The position numbers and the translations under genes are program-made. Positions 1-9,233 of a DNA stretch of 64,000 bases are shown here, in pieces. Origin of the DNA: Psychrobacillus sp. INOP01 (GTDB lineage Bacteria; Bacillota; Bacilli; Bacillales_A; Planococcaceae); assembly GCF_018140925.1 (NCBI RefSeq), contig NZ_CP073315.1:1798001-1862000 (forward strand), given 5' to 3'. A model generated the notes under the pieces. It had not been told where the DNA came from. It did not search any database and saw nothing but the letters and a program-made list of their open reading frames with translations. The first letter of the stretch is position 1. Each line of letters begins with the position of its first letter.

Positions 1-39
1 GTATACTTACTACAAGGAGAATTATTTTTAGGTTCCTTT

Positions 40-495
40 TCATCCTTCTCTCCTTTTTCTATAATAGTTTCTTCCTATAATCATAATAAGAATCAACAGA
101 ATAATTGCTCCAACAAAAACTGGAGAACCTAGATTGCCTAGACCATACTTATTACCGGCGTACTCCCCATCCCTGGTCGCCTTAATATATGTTCCACCTT
201 CCTCTTGAACAGCAATTGCTTCATCTGTGCTTATCCCTTGGATAGAATAATACTTAGTCCCTTTCGGATAGGCATTTGAGAAATTACCAGAGTAGGTTCC
301 TTCCCTATCCGAATACTTCGTCACATGACCAATTTTTTTATCAACCTCACCGACCTTTTCAGTCGTGATTACATATACGTAGTCATCCCATACGACAAAT
401 TCATATGCCCAATTTGCAAATGATTTAATTGGAAATAATATAGAGACAGATAATATAAAGACAACTCCAAAGCGGAAAATATTTTTACTATTCAA
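40..495 (-). CDS. hypothetical exported, membrane-anchored protein
   Basis: Not recognised. The 151-residue product starts with a basic stretch and a hydrophobic segment ending near residue 26 (SFA then NWA), which reads as a signal peptide. A second hydrophobic segment lies near residues 124-142 and is followed by an Arg/Lys-rich tail, so the middle should face outside and the C-terminus inside. An in-frame TTG at 504 directly touches the AAGGGGG ribosome-binding site, whereas the TTG at 495 sits nine bases after it, so 495 is preferred. It reads as a single-gene unit. Confidence 0.55.
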   Translation of the reverse strand: MNSKNIFRFGVVFILSVSILFPIKSFANWAYEFVVWDDYVYVITTEKVGEVDKKIGHVTKYSDREGTYSGNFSNAYPKGTKYYSIQGISTDEAIAVQEEGGTYIKATRDGEYAGNKYGLGNLGSPVFVGAIILLILIMIIGRNYYRKRREG

Positions 496-567
496 ACAAT
501 ACAACCCCCTTAAGTAAGTTGACGTTTCATTCGCCTTTCAGTTCCACTATCTAAATGATAAACAAAA

Positions 568-606
568 AGGCTGCTCCAAAGCAGAAAACTACTTTGAAAC
601 AGCCTA
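568..606 (-). terminator. terminator after yeeI
   Basis: Read on the minus strand, GGCTG and CTTTG segments pair with CAAAG and CAGCC around a small internal bulge, followed by five T. It lies directly after the yeeI stop codon. Confidence 0.75.
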
Positions 607-614
607 ATTCCCTA

Positions 615-1334
615 TTATTCTCCTAAATCTACATTATGGTAGACTTGTTGAACATCTTCTAAATCTTCAATTGCGTCGATCATTTTCTCAAATTGTGCTT
701 GAGCGTCTGCATCTAATGCAATATCGTTTTGCGCAAGCATTGTTAGTTCCGCTACTGTGAAGTCAGTTACACCTGCAGCTCTTAATGCTTCCTGTACAGC
801 ATGGAATTGATCTGGCTCTGCATAGACGATAACCGCATCTTCCTCTTCTAAAATATCGCGTGCGTCAACGTCTGCTTCCATCAAGATTTCTAACACTTCA
901 TCAGCAGTTTTTCCTTCTAACCCAATAACTGCAGTTGCATCAAACATATAAGCAACTGATCCACTAACACCCATATTACCGCCATTTTTGCCAAATGCAG
1001 CACGTACATCAGATGCAGTACGGTTAACGTTATTTGTAAGTGCATCAACGATTACCATAGAACCGCTTGGTCCGAAACCTTCATAACGAAGCTCATCGAA
1101 GCTTTCTTCTGATCCACCTTTTGCTTTTTCAATCGCTTTATCAATAATATGCTTAGGCACACTGTATGTTTTTGCACGTTCTAGTACTACCTTTAATGCT
1201 TGGTTAGAAGTAGGATCAGGCTCACCTTGTCTTGCAGCAACATATATTTCACGACCAAATTTCGCATAAATACGGCTAGTATTAGCGTCTTTGGAAGCTT
1301 TCTTTTCTTTAATATTATTCCACTTACGACCCAT
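615..1334 (-). CDS. yeeI: YebC/PmpR/TACO1 family protein
   Basis: Full-length member (239 residues) of the YebC family, closely matching Bacillus YeeI from its start MGRKWNNIK to its end VYHNVDLGE. Family members have been described both as DNA-binding regulators and as translation factors that relieve ribosomes stalled on proline stretches; the sequence alone does not choose between these. The characteristic block [15 protein letters not shown] and the acidic C-terminal third are intact. A GTG three codons upstream (1343) is possible, but the AAGAGAG ribosome-binding site is eight bases before the ATG at 1334. It has its own terminator. Confidence 0.93.
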   Translation of the reverse strand: MGRKWNNIKEKKASKDANTSRIYAKFGREIYVAARQGEPDPTSNQALKVVLERAKTYSVPKHIIDKAIEKAKGGSEESFDELRYEGFGPSGSMVIVDALTNNVNRTASDVRAAFGKNGGNMGVSGSVAYMFDATAVIGLEGKTADEVLEILMEADVDARDILEEEDAVIVYAEPDQFHAVQEALRAAGVTDFTVAELTMLAQNDIALDADAQAQFEKMIDAIEDLEDVQQVYHNVDLGE

Positions 1335-1434
1335 AAGTCCCACTCTCTTTCGCTAAGCTAAATTTTATACTGTAACATTATACACGAAAGTCTGATAAAC
1401 TAGCAAAATAAATACATTAACTTCCATTAACATA

Positions 1435-1863
1435 CTACTGATTTGGATATAATTCTTGTAGGAACGCAATAGATTGTGTAATCATTTCCTTTAAAACATC
1501 CACATCTACATCATCCACTTTGTTTATATATACGCATGATTTTCCTGCTGTATATTTTCCGAAGCGTTTGAGCGTTTCATCTCTTGTCGTGTCTCCCGTC
1601 GTAATGTATAAACTAATCTTTGCCTTTCTTGGAGAGAAGCCCACTAAAGGAGCATCGCCTTCGTGACCGGAAGCGTATTTATAATGATAAGTCCCAAAAC
1701 CAATAATGCTCGGTCCCCACATTTTAGCTTCATAACCGGAGGTCTGCTCAAAAATTTCTAAAAGCTTGTATGCGTCCTCACGTTTCTTTGGATGATCAAC
1801 TGTTTCTATAAATTCAACTACATTAGCATCTGTTTCTTTCATCTTTGCTTCGTATTTAGCCAT
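1435..1863 (-). CDS. DUF1801 family protein
   Basis: A 142-residue soluble protein of the DUF1801 (YdhG-like) fold. The family signature appears as the segments WGPSIIGFG and FSPRKAKISLY, and the length is normal for the family. The biochemical role is unknown; members are small alpha/beta proteins sometimes linked to iron or stress regulation by context only. It is transcribed in the same direction as the DUF2339 gene, which ends its upstream region 23 bases away, so co-transcription is possible. No signal peptide or membrane segment is seen. Confidence 0.8.
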   Translation of the reverse strand: MAKYEAKMKETDANVVEFIETVDHPKKREDAYKLLEIFEQTSGYEAKMWGPSIIGFGTYHYKYASGHEGDAPLVGFSPRKAKISLYITTGDTTRDETLKRFGKYTAGKSCVYINKVDDVDVDVLKEMITQSIAFLQELYPNQ

Positions 1864-1886
1864 TTTTTCTTATCCCCTTTCCGATA

Positions 1887-3470
1887 CTACTTTTTATAAT
1901 AAGCCCGTGACACGAGTAGTCCAACCACTCCTAGAGCTATAAATAATGAAGCCTTAATAGCTACAGATACAAATGAAATATCGAACAATATGATTTTCGC
2001 TAACGTCACAAAAAGAATACCAACACCGACGTACTTACCTTGTGGCAACGAAAAACGACTTAATACCATAAATAGTATAGCCACGATAATCCATAATGAA
2101 CTAGTAATGACTCGCTCCATATTGCTTCCGGTATCTCCTGAAACTAAGACAGCAATCATATGCAAAAAGTATAAAATCATAACTGCAGCATATGGTACTC
2201 CGATATTTAAAATAGTTTTCTCTATAAAAATACTCGCTAGCAAATAAACCCCGTAAACTGTACCTACTATAAATACCGTCCAGTGTAACATTTCCCATGA
2301 TACCCAGTTCATAATCGAAATAGATAGCACATAGTAGACAGCTATGAAATAACTAATACACATAAGAATCATGTGTAACATATGCTTATATTTCTTATAT
2401 ACGAATAGGTATATAAAGCTTAATCCAATTATTCCTTCAAATAGTAAATTGTCTATTTGGAGCTGCATTATATTTAGCAAAGCAATGGATCCACCCGCAA
2501 TAAAAATAGGAGCACGTATCGAATCCTTTTGATATGCATAATAACAAATCCCATAGACGAGCGTAATAATTATCATTAAAACAGTTGCTTCATTATCCGT
2601 GAATAATACACGAATCCATAAAGCAGTTAATAGCATAATTGTAAATAGCGTATACGCTTGTTCCTTTAACATCTGCTTCGTCTTCAAAAGACTAACCAAT
2701 AACGCAAAATGTTGTACGAATATGGGAAGCATTGCTATCCATTTATAAGCATCAGGTACATTTGCAAAAATAAAGAAAACCAATATTGCTACCTGTAAGA
2801 AAATGACCGTAATATAATATAAAGCCTTGTAGGAATATTTTAGGGCAATCCATAGAAATACTGTAAAAAGAACCGTTTCGTAAAAAGAAAACAACGGAAT
2901 ATTTGGTGAAGTACTGTTTATCAAAAACGGGACAAATACCCCTCCTACTGTAGCAACAATCCCAATTCCTTGTGAGCGGTACTTATTGGTTAGAAATACT
3001 CCCAATGAAATCCAAACAACATTGAAGATAAAAGCTACTGTTGGTCCAGATATATTATACAGCTGATGCATTGCAAAAGTGGTCAACATTAGGATTGGAA
3101 TAGACCCACCAAGGAGCATATGCCCTAAATTCTTGCGACTTTTAATTTGCCAAATACCTAACGCGATTAATGCAAAGCCAACGACATAACCTATAATTAC
3201 TTTTACTGTTGGTTGTAAAAAACCGTAATCCGACACCGCTTTGAAACCCCAAATTACTCCTATTATAAATACGACAATAAATAAGGGAGGCAATATTTTC
3301 TGAAAGATTAGTATATCCCATTCAACAGGCTGTCTCACTTGTTGTTGATCCTGTATGATAGGTCGCTCGGGTTGAGAGATATTTGGTTTAGTATGTATTT
3401 GCTCTTCTAAAAATCGAACCCGTTCTTCTAATTGCTCTATTCTCTTTTCAAGAAGTTCACTCTTCTCCAT
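1887..3470 (-). CDS. DUF2339 polytopic membrane protein
   Basis: A 527-residue protein with a charged N-terminal coiled coil (residues about 3-28, rich in Glu, Lys and Leu), a Gln/Pro-rich hydrophilic linker to about residue 48, and then an almost unbroken series of roughly 14 hydrophobic segments to the C-terminus. This architecture and the segment IGIVATVGGVFVPFL match the DUF2339 family, whose function is not known. The cytosolic coiled coil may mediate oligomerisation (inference). The ribosome-binding site GAAGGTGAG precedes the ATG. It is followed closely by the DUF1801 gene. Confidence 0.8.
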   Translation of the reverse strand: MEKSELLEKRIEQLEERVRFLEEQIHTKPNISQPERPIIQDQQQVRQPVEWDILIFQKILPPLFIVVFIIGVIWGFKAVSDYGFLQPTVKVIIGYVVGFALIALGIWQIKSRKNLGHMLLGGSIPILMLTTFAMHQLYNISGPTVAFIFNVVWISLGVFLTNKYRSQGIGIVATVGGVFVPFLINSTSPNIPLFSFYETVLFTVFLWIALKYSYKALYYITVIFLQVAILVFFIFANVPDAYKWIAMLPIFVQHFALLVSLLKTKQMLKEQAYTLFTIMLLTALWIRVLFTDNEATVLMIIITLVYGICYYAYQKDSIRAPIFIAGGSIALLNIMQLQIDNLLFEGIIGLSFIYLFVYKKYKHMLHMILMCISYFIAVYYVLSISIMNWVSWEMLHWTVFIVGTVYGVYLLASIFIEKTILNIGVPYAAVMILYFLHMIAVLVSGDTGSNMERVITSSLWIIVAILFMVLSRFSLPQGKYVGVGILFVTLAKIILFDISFVSVAIKASLFIALGVVGLLVSRAYYKK

Positions 3471-3555
3471 TCAATCTCACCTTCTTCAATATGTTCTACT
3501 CATAATATTAGACAAATATTGAAAATATCCTTTAAAACTCATATAAATTGATCAT

Positions 3556-3601
3556 AAACAACAGGAGGATCTATCATCTAGATAGCCCCTCCTGTTGTTT
3601 A
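3556..3601 (-). terminator. hairpin after the GNAT gene
   Basis: Twelve-base arms AACAACAGGAGG and CCTCCTGTTGTT enclose an AT-rich loop just beyond the stop codon of the acetyltransferase gene; the following T-run is short. Confidence 0.6.
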
Positions 3602-4063
3602 AATCTTTAACTCTGTCTCTTTTTCATAAACCTTAATAGAGCCACCAAAGGGACCGTACGTAATTGTTGAATTCACCCAACCATAGTTTTCATAGTATTC
3701 TTCTAAATCACTAGATAAATATAGCTTTTCATACCCTAGTCGTGCAGTCACGTTCAACCCGTGCTCTAAAAGAATTTTACCAATTGACCTTCCCCTATAT
3801 GACGGTTTCACATATAAGCAGCCTAACCAAGGATATAAATCTTGTCTGCTATTAATGTCATTTCTAAGTAATGCATACGTACCAATAATTTCATTGTCCT
3901 CTATAGCAATATAAAATCTTGGTATAGCATCCTTTTCCATACTTGAATGTCTCATACAGTCTTTGTAAAAATCATAGTTCGTTTCATTTCCCCACTGCTC
4001 CCAAAATATTTTCACTGATTCCTCAAACAAATCAGATCGCTTTTGGATATTCAAAATTTCCAT
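3599..4063 (-). CDS. GNAT family N-acetyltransferase
   Basis: A 154-residue GCN5-related acetyltransferase. The acetyl-CoA binding motif A is clear as VKPSYRGRSIGKILLEHGL, with the preceding beta strand LGCLY. The substrate cannot be predicted. The open frame continues upstream to 4219 through the promoter of the divergent Nudix gene, but the ATG at 4063 has an AAAGGGG ribosome-binding site and gives the normal family length, so it is the start. The 84-base gap to the Nudix gene must hold both promoters. Confidence 0.85.
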   Translation of the reverse strand: MEILNIQKRSDLFEESVKIFWEQWGNETNYDFYKDCMRHSSMEKDAIPRFYIAIEDNEIIGTYALLRNDINSRQDLYPWLGCLYVKPSYRGRSIGKILLEHGLNVTARLGYEKLYLSSDLEEYYENYGWVNSTITYGPFGGSIKVYEKETELKI

Positions 4064-4147
4064 ATTAGCACCCCTTTTTATATCTTCTTTGTCCTCTTTC
4101 ACTATATAATAAAAGATACCTTTATTTCCATAGGATGGTGAGAAAAA

Positions 4148-4537
4148 ATGAGAGATCGTGGAGCAACTATCATTATTGAAAATGGCCAAGTAGCACTCAT
4201 CAAACGAACGAAACCTCATATGACGTATTACGTGTTTCCAGGTGGAGGATTAGAAAAAGGTGAGACTCCAGAACAAGCAGCGATTCGCGAAACATATGAA
4301 GAGATTGGCGTACATGTAAGAATCCAGAGGCCTTTTAAAATTCTTGAACAAAGTGGCACTCAACACTTTTTTCTAGCAGATATAATAGGTGGGAAATTTG
4401 GACCCGGAATCGGCGAAGAATATACTGATCCATCTTCCCAAAGAGGTAGCTATGAACCAATTTGGTTAAATATTAAAGATCTGTCATCACTGGATGTACG
4501 TCCTAAAGAAATTATCGAACTAATTACGAAGTATTAA
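4148..4537 (+). CDS. Nudix hydrolase
   Basis: A 129-residue Nudix protein of MutT size. The Nudix box occupies residues 33-55, with G33, E39, R47, E48, E51, E52 and G54 in the expected positions, so metal-dependent hydrolysis of a nucleoside diphosphate derivative is expected. The substrate is not evident. It is transcribed away from the GNAT gene. The AraC-type regulator follows after about 75 bases in the same direction; no terminator was seen between them, so read-through is possible. Confidence 0.9.
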   Translation: MRDRGATIIIENGQVALIKRTKPHMTYYVFPGGGLEKGETPEQAAIRETYEEIGVHVRIQRPFKILEQSGTQHFFLADIIGGKFGPGIGEEYTDPSSQRGSYEPIWLNIKDLSSLDVRPKEIIELITKY

Positions 4538-4612
4538 ACCGTCCAACGTTCGCACAAAATGACAGGATGACTTTCAGACTTTCTATTAAGATACATATAA
4601 GGAGTGAAGCCA

Positions 4613-5476
4613 GTGGGATGGGTAGAGTCGATTCAACAAGCAATAAGCTATATGGAGGATCATTTACTAGAGGATTTATCAATGGAACAAATTGCAAAGG
4701 AAGCTAATTCTTCTGTTTTTCATTTTCAGCGTACTTTTTCTATCCTAACGGATATGTCGCTCGGAGACTATATTCGAAGAAGACGACTAACTTTAGCTGC
4801 TCAAGAATTGCTGAATACAGACAATAAAGTAATCGATGTCTCCTACAAATACGGCTATGACACTCCTGAATCCTTCACAAAAGCATTCCGTAAGCAACAT
4901 GGCATAACGCCTAGTGAAGCGAGAAAAAATATTGGGAAAATAAATTCCTACAACCGCCTGATGATTCAGGTAAATTTAAAGGGGGCAGAACCGATGAAGT
5001 ATAAAATTGTAGAAAAAGAAAGCTTTCAAGCCGTCGGAGTGAAAAGAACGTATAACTGCAAAAATGGGGAAAACACACAAGGTATTCCTGTATTTTGGGA
5101 TGATGTACATGTAGATGGTACAAATGATTTGTTGTTGCAATTAAACAACGGAGGAATTGAAGGTATACTTGGTGTTTGCGTTGCAGATGAAGCATATCAA
5201 GAGAATAGCTTAATTGATTATTGGATTGCAACAGATCATGTAGGAGAAGTACCAGAAAACCTATCAACTATTACAATCCCTTCATCCAAGTGGGTTGTAT
5301 TCGAAGTACACGGCCCTATGCCAGATGCCATGCAGAATACATGGAAACAAATATATTCTGAGTGGTTTCCATCCAATCCGTATGAGCCTGCTGGGACACC
5401 AGAGCTAGAAGTGTATTCCGATGACGATCCTTCAAGCGCAAATTGTTATTCAGAAATTTGGATACCGATTAAATAA
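4613..5476 (+). CDS. AraC family regulator with GyrI-like effector domain
   Basis: A 287-residue regulator. Residues 1-105 hold the two AraC-type helix-turn-helix motifs, including MEQIAKEANSSVFHFQRTF and the C-terminal signature YGYDTPESFTKAFRKQHG. From about residue 125 to the end lies a GyrI-like (AraC effector-binding) domain that in relatives binds hydrophobic drugs or small ligands. The start is taken as GTG at 4613, eight bases after AAGGAG; a GTG at 4604 overlaps that ribosome-binding site and is unlikely. Targets are unknown; no adjacent efflux gene is present. Confidence 0.85.
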   Translation: MGWVESIQQAISYMEDHLLEDLSMEQIAKEANSSVFHFQRTFSILTDMSLGDYIRRRRLTLAAQELLNTDNKVIDVSYKYGYDTPESFTKAFRKQHGITPSEARKNIGKINSYNRLMIQVNLKGAEPMKYKIVEKESFQAVGVKRTYNCKNGENTQGIPVFWDDVHVDGTNDLLLQLNNGGIEGILGVCVADEAYQENSLIDYWIATDHVGEVPENLSTITIPSSKWVVFEVHGPMPDAMQNTWKQIYSEWFPSNPYEPAGTPELEVYSDDDPSSANCYSEIWIPIK

Positions 5477-5483
5477 CAACAAA

Positions 5484-5516
5484 GACCCAAGGAGCACTAG
5501 TGTCCCTTGGGTTTTC
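5484..5516 (+). terminator. terminator after the AraC-type gene
   Basis: ACCCAAGG pairs with CCTTGGGT across a short loop and is followed by TTTTC, about 8 bases after the stop codon. Confidence 0.8.
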
Positions 5517-5836
5517 ATATTTAACCTGGATATTATTTCAAATTAAGCTACCTCGAAACTCCAAACTTATCCTAAACTCAACCAAACTTTTTACTAAAGC
5601 CAAACTATCTACAGACATTAACGCTTGTCCTCCTTCAAGTAACTTTGCAGTCCCTTGTTAGGATAGAGTCGAAATTGAAAAGCTGCGCGAAACAGCTTCG
5701 GCTAACGCCAACCGAAATTCATCTCCCTCCTACTCATGCTGATGGGAGTCTTCTTTCAAGAATGATAAATTTCGTTATAACACGGACAATAATTTTCACA
5801 CATGAAAATCCGTCACTTTTATGCTAATGTCAGTAT
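5517..5836. other. gene-free stretch with a structured, coding-like relic
   Basis: No gene can be supported. Between about 5655 and 5770 the composition changes: small palindromic segments (TCGG...CCGA, CTCCC...GGGAG) are packed together, and the stretch reads without stops in more than one frame, as happens in relics of mobile elements. The ATG of the VanZ-like gene follows with no good ribosome-binding site. Confidence 0.35.
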
Positions 5837-6310
5837 ATGAAAAAACTTATACCTCTTTTACTATTACTTGTTGTTGTATTTTTAGCATCAGGGCAATCAG
5901 CTGAACAGCAATCTATGCAGGATATCTTAAAGGCATGGCTCCCCAACAAACCACTGGAGTATTTTCTAAGTCTTTTCCAAATTCCATACTGGGGTATTCT
6001 CGTTTCGGTGGATGAGCGTGGATACTATGCTTTTGTAGAGTTTTTAATACGAAAAGGAACACATTTCATTTATTTTGGAATAATTGCTTTAGCTATATAT
6101 ATTGCATTACCAAGATTTAAGTATCGTAAGGTTACAGTGGTTGTGATCACTTTTCTTCTTGCTATTACTGATGAATTCCGACAATCGTTTACAAGTGGTC
6201 GCACGGCTTCTTTCCAAGATGTCATGTTAGATACATCTGGGGCAATTGCCGCGCTATTATTAATGTCATTTATTCAATGGTTTAAATCCACAAAAAACGT
6301 TGACCGATAG
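5837..6310 (+). CDS. VanZ-like family membrane protein
   Basis: A 157-residue protein with an N-terminal hydrophobic segment and three further membrane segments, carrying the VanZ-like signature KGTHFIYFGIIAL, TDEFRQSFTSGRTASFQD. In glycopeptide-resistance clusters VanZ confers low-level teicoplanin resistance, but most chromosomal relatives are of unknown role and none of the van genes is nearby. The ATG at 5837 is the first start after an in-frame stop, yet lacks a convincing ribosome-binding site. It ends in a strong terminator that overlaps its stop codon. Confidence 0.8.
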   Translation: MKKLIPLLLLLVVVFLASGQSAEQQSMQDILKAWLPNKPLEYFLSLFQIPYWGILVSVDERGYYAFVEFLIRKGTHFIYFGIIALAIYIALPRFKYRKVTVVVITFLLAITDEFRQSFTSGRTASFQDVMLDTSGAIAALLLMSFIQWFKSTKNVDR

Positions 6311-6330
6311 AAAGGGTCAACGTTTTATCT
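6294..6330 (+). terminator. terminator of the VanZ-like gene
   Basis: AACGTTGACC pairs with GGGTCAACGTT around a short loop and is followed by TTTAT; the left arm includes the last codons of the gene. Confidence 0.85.
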
Positions 6331-6474
6331 TTGAGCTACGTTGTCATTAAAATAATACGTATACTACATGAATGTTCACTTGCCGCACGATGTGTATCTG
6401 TTCTTCAATCACTCCTTCAAATGTTTGAAGACCACTCCTTATTGCCGTGTAGCTAGCGCAAGGGTGAGGTTATG

Positions 6475-6777
6475 TTAATCTACTTGAGGTGCGGGATATT
6501 TCAATGCATTTTTCTTCATTTTTTGCTGAGCAGCATCCTTTAAATCAATTCCAAGAACATCAGCAAATTGTAAAAGATAAATGAATACATCCGCTGCTTC
6601 GTCAGCAATTGCCTGTTTGTCTTTTTTTATCGCATCCTCCGCACTAACCCATTGGAAATGCTCTAATAGTTCACTTGCTTCTAATGATACTGAAATAGCA
6701 AGGCTACGAGCATCAGGATTTCCTCCCCAACCTCGTTCATACCGGAACTTTCTTATTTCTTCTGTTAGTTCTTTCAT
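6475..6777 (-). CDS. MazG-like nucleotide pyrophosphohydrolase
   Basis: A 100-residue all-alpha NTP pyrophosphatase of the short MazG/dCTPase (XTP3TPA-like) type. The metal-binding residues are visible as E33-x-x-E36 and E60-x-x-D63. Relatives hydrolyse (d)NTPs, often modified or non-canonical ones, to the monophosphate and pyrophosphate; the preferred base is unknown. The AAGGAG ribosome-binding site lies seven bases before the ATG. The gene follows a 5'-truncated gene remnant in the same orientation. Confidence 0.85.
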   Translation of the reverse strand: MKELTEEIRKFRYERGWGGNPDARSLAISVSLEASELLEHFQWVSAEDAIKKDKQAIADEAADVFIYLLQFADVLGIDLKDAAQQKMKKNALKYPAPQVD

Positions 6778-6787
6778 ATAATTCTCC

Positions 6788-6943
6788 TTACTTTGCTATA
6801 AATGCATAAGTGTTCATCGATGTGACTTTGTTTTGTTTTCTTGCAGCTTCTAATAGATGCATTTCAGATTGTATTAAAGCTTTAAATTTAGCTGGTAAAT
6901 AGTCAGCTGATTCAATTGAATCTTTTTCCCACTTACTTTCATT
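6788..6943 (-). pseudogene. remnant: C-terminal end of a lost gene
   Basis: A 51-codon open stretch with no start codon ends at a TAA eight bases before the ribosome-binding site of the MazG-like gene. Its composition looks coding, with segments such as SADYLPAKFKALIQSEMHLL and the end TSMNTYAFIAK. That ending resembles the C-terminus of SAM-dependent methyltransferases, but identity is not established. The upstream part is missing, replaced by the end of the GNAT gene. Confidence 0.4.
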
Positions 6944-7445
6944 TTAAGATTAACGACATATGCTGTTCTTCGAAATAAGCATCCCCAACCTTTAATGCCA
7001 TCTCTTCTGTCCCAAATACTTTAAAGCCTAATTGAAGATACAGATTCTTTGCTGCCTCATTACTTGAAACTACGGATAGGTTTATCTTTTCAATTTCCCT
7101 GCTTTCTTTTGCTTGTGCAATCGCCAATTCCATTAAGGCTTTACCTATACCTTTTCCTCTGCCAATTGGACTTACATACATAGCGAAAATATTAGCACGA
7201 TGCTTCATCTTCAAGCTACTCTCCTGTAAAAGAGTGACCATTCCGATTAGTTTATACTGATCGAACGCTCCAAACGTATAATTTCCTTTTATTTTTAAGT
7301 TATCCTTTACTCGTTCAATTGGGTTGTCCCGTTGAATTGCTTCTTCATAGCTCGTGCCAAATGCTTCTGGGCTACTTTGCAATGCTTCTAATCTTAACTC
7401 CCAATATGCACTCGCATCTTCAGCTACTAATTGTCTATATTCCAT
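6939..7445 (-). CDS. GNAT family N-acetyltransferase
   Basis: A 168-residue acetyltransferase with motif A as VSPIGRGKGIGKALMELAI and the typical C-terminal SSNEAAKNLYLQLGFKVFG, where the family places the acceptor pocket. The substrate is unknown. It starts two bases after the stop of the aminoglycoside nucleotidyltransferase-like gene and is probably co-transcribed with it, so a role in modifying a related small molecule is conceivable but unproven. Confidence 0.85.
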   Translation of the reverse strand: MEYRQLVAEDASAYWELRLEALQSSPEAFGTSYEEAIQRDNPIERVKDNLKIKGNYTFGAFDQYKLIGMVTLLQESSLKMKHRANIFAMYVSPIGRGKGIGKALMELAIAQAKESREIEKINLSVVSSNEAAKNLYLQLGFKVFGTEEMALKVGDAYFEEQHMSLILK

Positions 7446-7447
7446 CC

Positions 7448-8245
7448 TTATACCTCCGAAAAATATCTTTCCTCACATAATTTATGCGCATATAAAACAA
7501 AGTCTCGACAAGCTTCTGCACGAAGAATTTCTGTTTCAAACAGTGATTGTGAATGCCCAGACGTACGGATTCTCCATCCTTCTTTCAATAATAAATGCCA
7601 ACGTTCAGGCAAGGTCTTCAAGCCAGTTTCCAGCGCTCTTTTCTTGGAAATAATTTGGCCATTCTCTAAAGAGTAAAGAATCCTACAAATAGTTGTAGTG
7701 GTGGATTCCACCATTTCATCCGAAACTGAAACCCTTACTTCTTTCGCTTTGCTGTACCAATATTCATTTATATTATATTTTAATGTATTGAAGACATCTT
7801 CCCATTTAGTTGCAATATCTAACTCTATAATTGGTGTTCCTTGTAGTACAATTCCGTACTCCTTTAGTACCCACCAGGTTACATGATTAATATCCCAATG
7901 ACCAACCTCTAGATTCCCATCCGAGCAGTAAGGATAAGGAGCTAGAGTATCATTTGTCTTCCCTATTTCGTCTTTTAATATATACATTCCATCCAAACTT
8001 GCTCCGCGGTTTTCATTAGTTAATTGAATATGAATATTCTTTAGAATTTCTGTTTCTTGTTTGTTTGCTGTTCGCTTCAATAAAACAATAAAGTCAATAT
8101 CGCTCTTTTCCTGTTCAAAAGCCCCTAATGCAGTAGATCCATAAATATAGACCCCTTCAATTAAATCCTTTGAGAAATATGTATTCAATAAATGCAAAAA
8201 TGCTTGCATCAATTGATGTACCTCCTGTGGTAATGATTGCTTCAT
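7448..8245 (-). CDS. aminoglycoside nucleotidyltransferase-like protein (ANT/AadA type)
   Basis: A 265-residue protein with the nucleotidyltransferase signature YGS at residues 35-37 and D49-I50-D51 for metal and nucleotide binding, followed by the DUF4111 C-terminal helical domain typical of ANT(3'')/ANT(9) enzymes. Such enzymes adenylylate streptomycin or spectinomycin; whether this chromosomal copy confers resistance cannot be read from sequence. The length is normal and all key residues are present. It is the first gene of a two-gene unit with a GNAT enzyme and carries no sign of a mobile cassette. Confidence 0.8.
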   Translation of the reverse strand: MKQSLPQEVHQLMQAFLHLLNTYFSKDLIEGVYIYGSTALGAFEQEKSDIDFIVLLKRTANKQETEILKNIHIQLTNENRGASLDGMYILKDEIGKTNDTLAPYPYCSDGNLEVGHWDINHVTWWVLKEYGIVLQGTPIIELDIATKWEDVFNTLKYNINEYWYSKAKEVRVSVSDEMVESTTTTICRILYSLENGQIISKKRALETGLKTLPERWHLLLKEGWRIRTSGHSQSLFETEILRAEACRDFVLYAHKLCEERYFSEV

Positions 8246-8384
8246 GATTCACTCCCCTTTGTAATTATGTTCAAAATATGTACTAGGCTCCGAAATACCT
8301 ACAAAACATGACATATAACACTATTGCTAATATTAAGTCTGATGTAAATTAGCGCTAATAGAATTAAAAGGAGCCCTTAAAATT

Positions 8385-9233
8385 ATGAAGAAAAAAGTTG
8401 CTTGGATTACTGATACTGCTGCTTTATTAGACCCAACTTTCATTGAAAAACATAATATTTATGTCCTTCCCTTAAATATCGTATTTGAAGATGGTGCTTT
8501 TAAAGAAACAATTGAAATGACGCATGACGAATTTTATGACAAGTTACGCAAAGCAAAGGTTCACCCAAAAACTTCACAGCCTCCAATCGGTGAGATGGTG
8601 CAATTATATGAAGATTTAAAAGCAAAAGGGTACGACTGTGCCGTTGCTGTTCACACATCCAGTGAGTTGTCAGGAACCTATAATAGCTCACAAACTGCTT
8701 CGAAAATGGCAAATTTTCAAGTGTATTCAATTGACTCTAAAATAGGATCATATCCAATGGTCAAAATGCTGGAAGTCGGTAAGCGTATGATGGAAGCAAA
8801 TCACGACATAGAGGAGGTTGTTGCTCGTATTGAAAATATGACGAAAAACTCCGAACTATCCTTTATACCATCGAGCTTAACGCAACTTCATAAAAGCGGT
8901 CGCGTATCTGGAACCAAAGCCTTTCTAAGTAATCTTCTAAATATAAAAGTTGTCATTTCCTTTGATAACGGAAAAGTAGTGATGAAAGAAAAGGTTCGTG
9001 CAGATAAGAGAGCTAAAAAATATGTCATGAACTTGCTACGTAATGATATGAAAATATCCAAAGTTCCAGAGGTTGCAGTTATTAACTGCAATAACACGAC
9101 TGACGCAAAAACATGGAAAGAAGAATTGCTACAAGAATTCCCTAAACTAAAAGTAATTGTCCTTCCTCTTAGTGCTTGTGTTGGAGTACATGCTGGAGAA
9201 GGAACAACTGGACTTAGCTGGATTAGATATTAA
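8385..9233 (+). CDS. DegV family (FakB-like) fatty acid-binding protein
   Basis: A 282-residue DegV domain protein. The start segment WITDTAALLDP, the loop SSELSGTYNSS and the segment LHKSGRVSG correspond to the fatty-acid carboxylate and phosphate contact regions of the family. FakB proteins present fatty acids to the kinase FakA for incorporation into phospholipid, and most Firmicutes carry several paralogues with different chain preference. FakA is not encoded here. The gene converges on the next one and their stop codons share four bases, with no terminator between. Confidence 0.9.
   Translation: MKKKVAWITDTAALLDPTFIEKHNIYVLPLNIVFEDGAFKETIEMTHDEFYDKLRKAKVHPKTSQPPIGEMVQLYEDLKAKGYDCAVAVHTSSELSGTYNSSQTASKMANFQVYSIDSKIGSYPMVKMLEVGKRMMEANHDIEEVVARIENMTKNSELSFIPSSLTQLHKSGRVSGTKAFLSNLLNIKVVISFDNGKVVMKEKVRADKRAKKYVMNLLRNDMKISKVPEVAVINCNNTTDAKTWKEELLQEFPKLKVIVLPLSACVGVHAGEGTTGLSWIRY

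Noticed and set aside
5645-5827. Open frame of 60 codons before the VanZ-like gene
   Set aside because: No ribosome-binding site; crosses the palindromic element and shows no protein family pattern.
6311-6474. Possible gene fragment on the minus strand (segment GLQTFEGVIEEQIHIV)
   Set aside because: About 35 codons with coding-like look but no start, ribosome-binding site or recognisable family.
7448-8245. Acquired resistance cassette
   Set aside because: The nucleotidyltransferase-like gene has composition like its surroundings and no integron, insertion sequence or plasmid features nearby.
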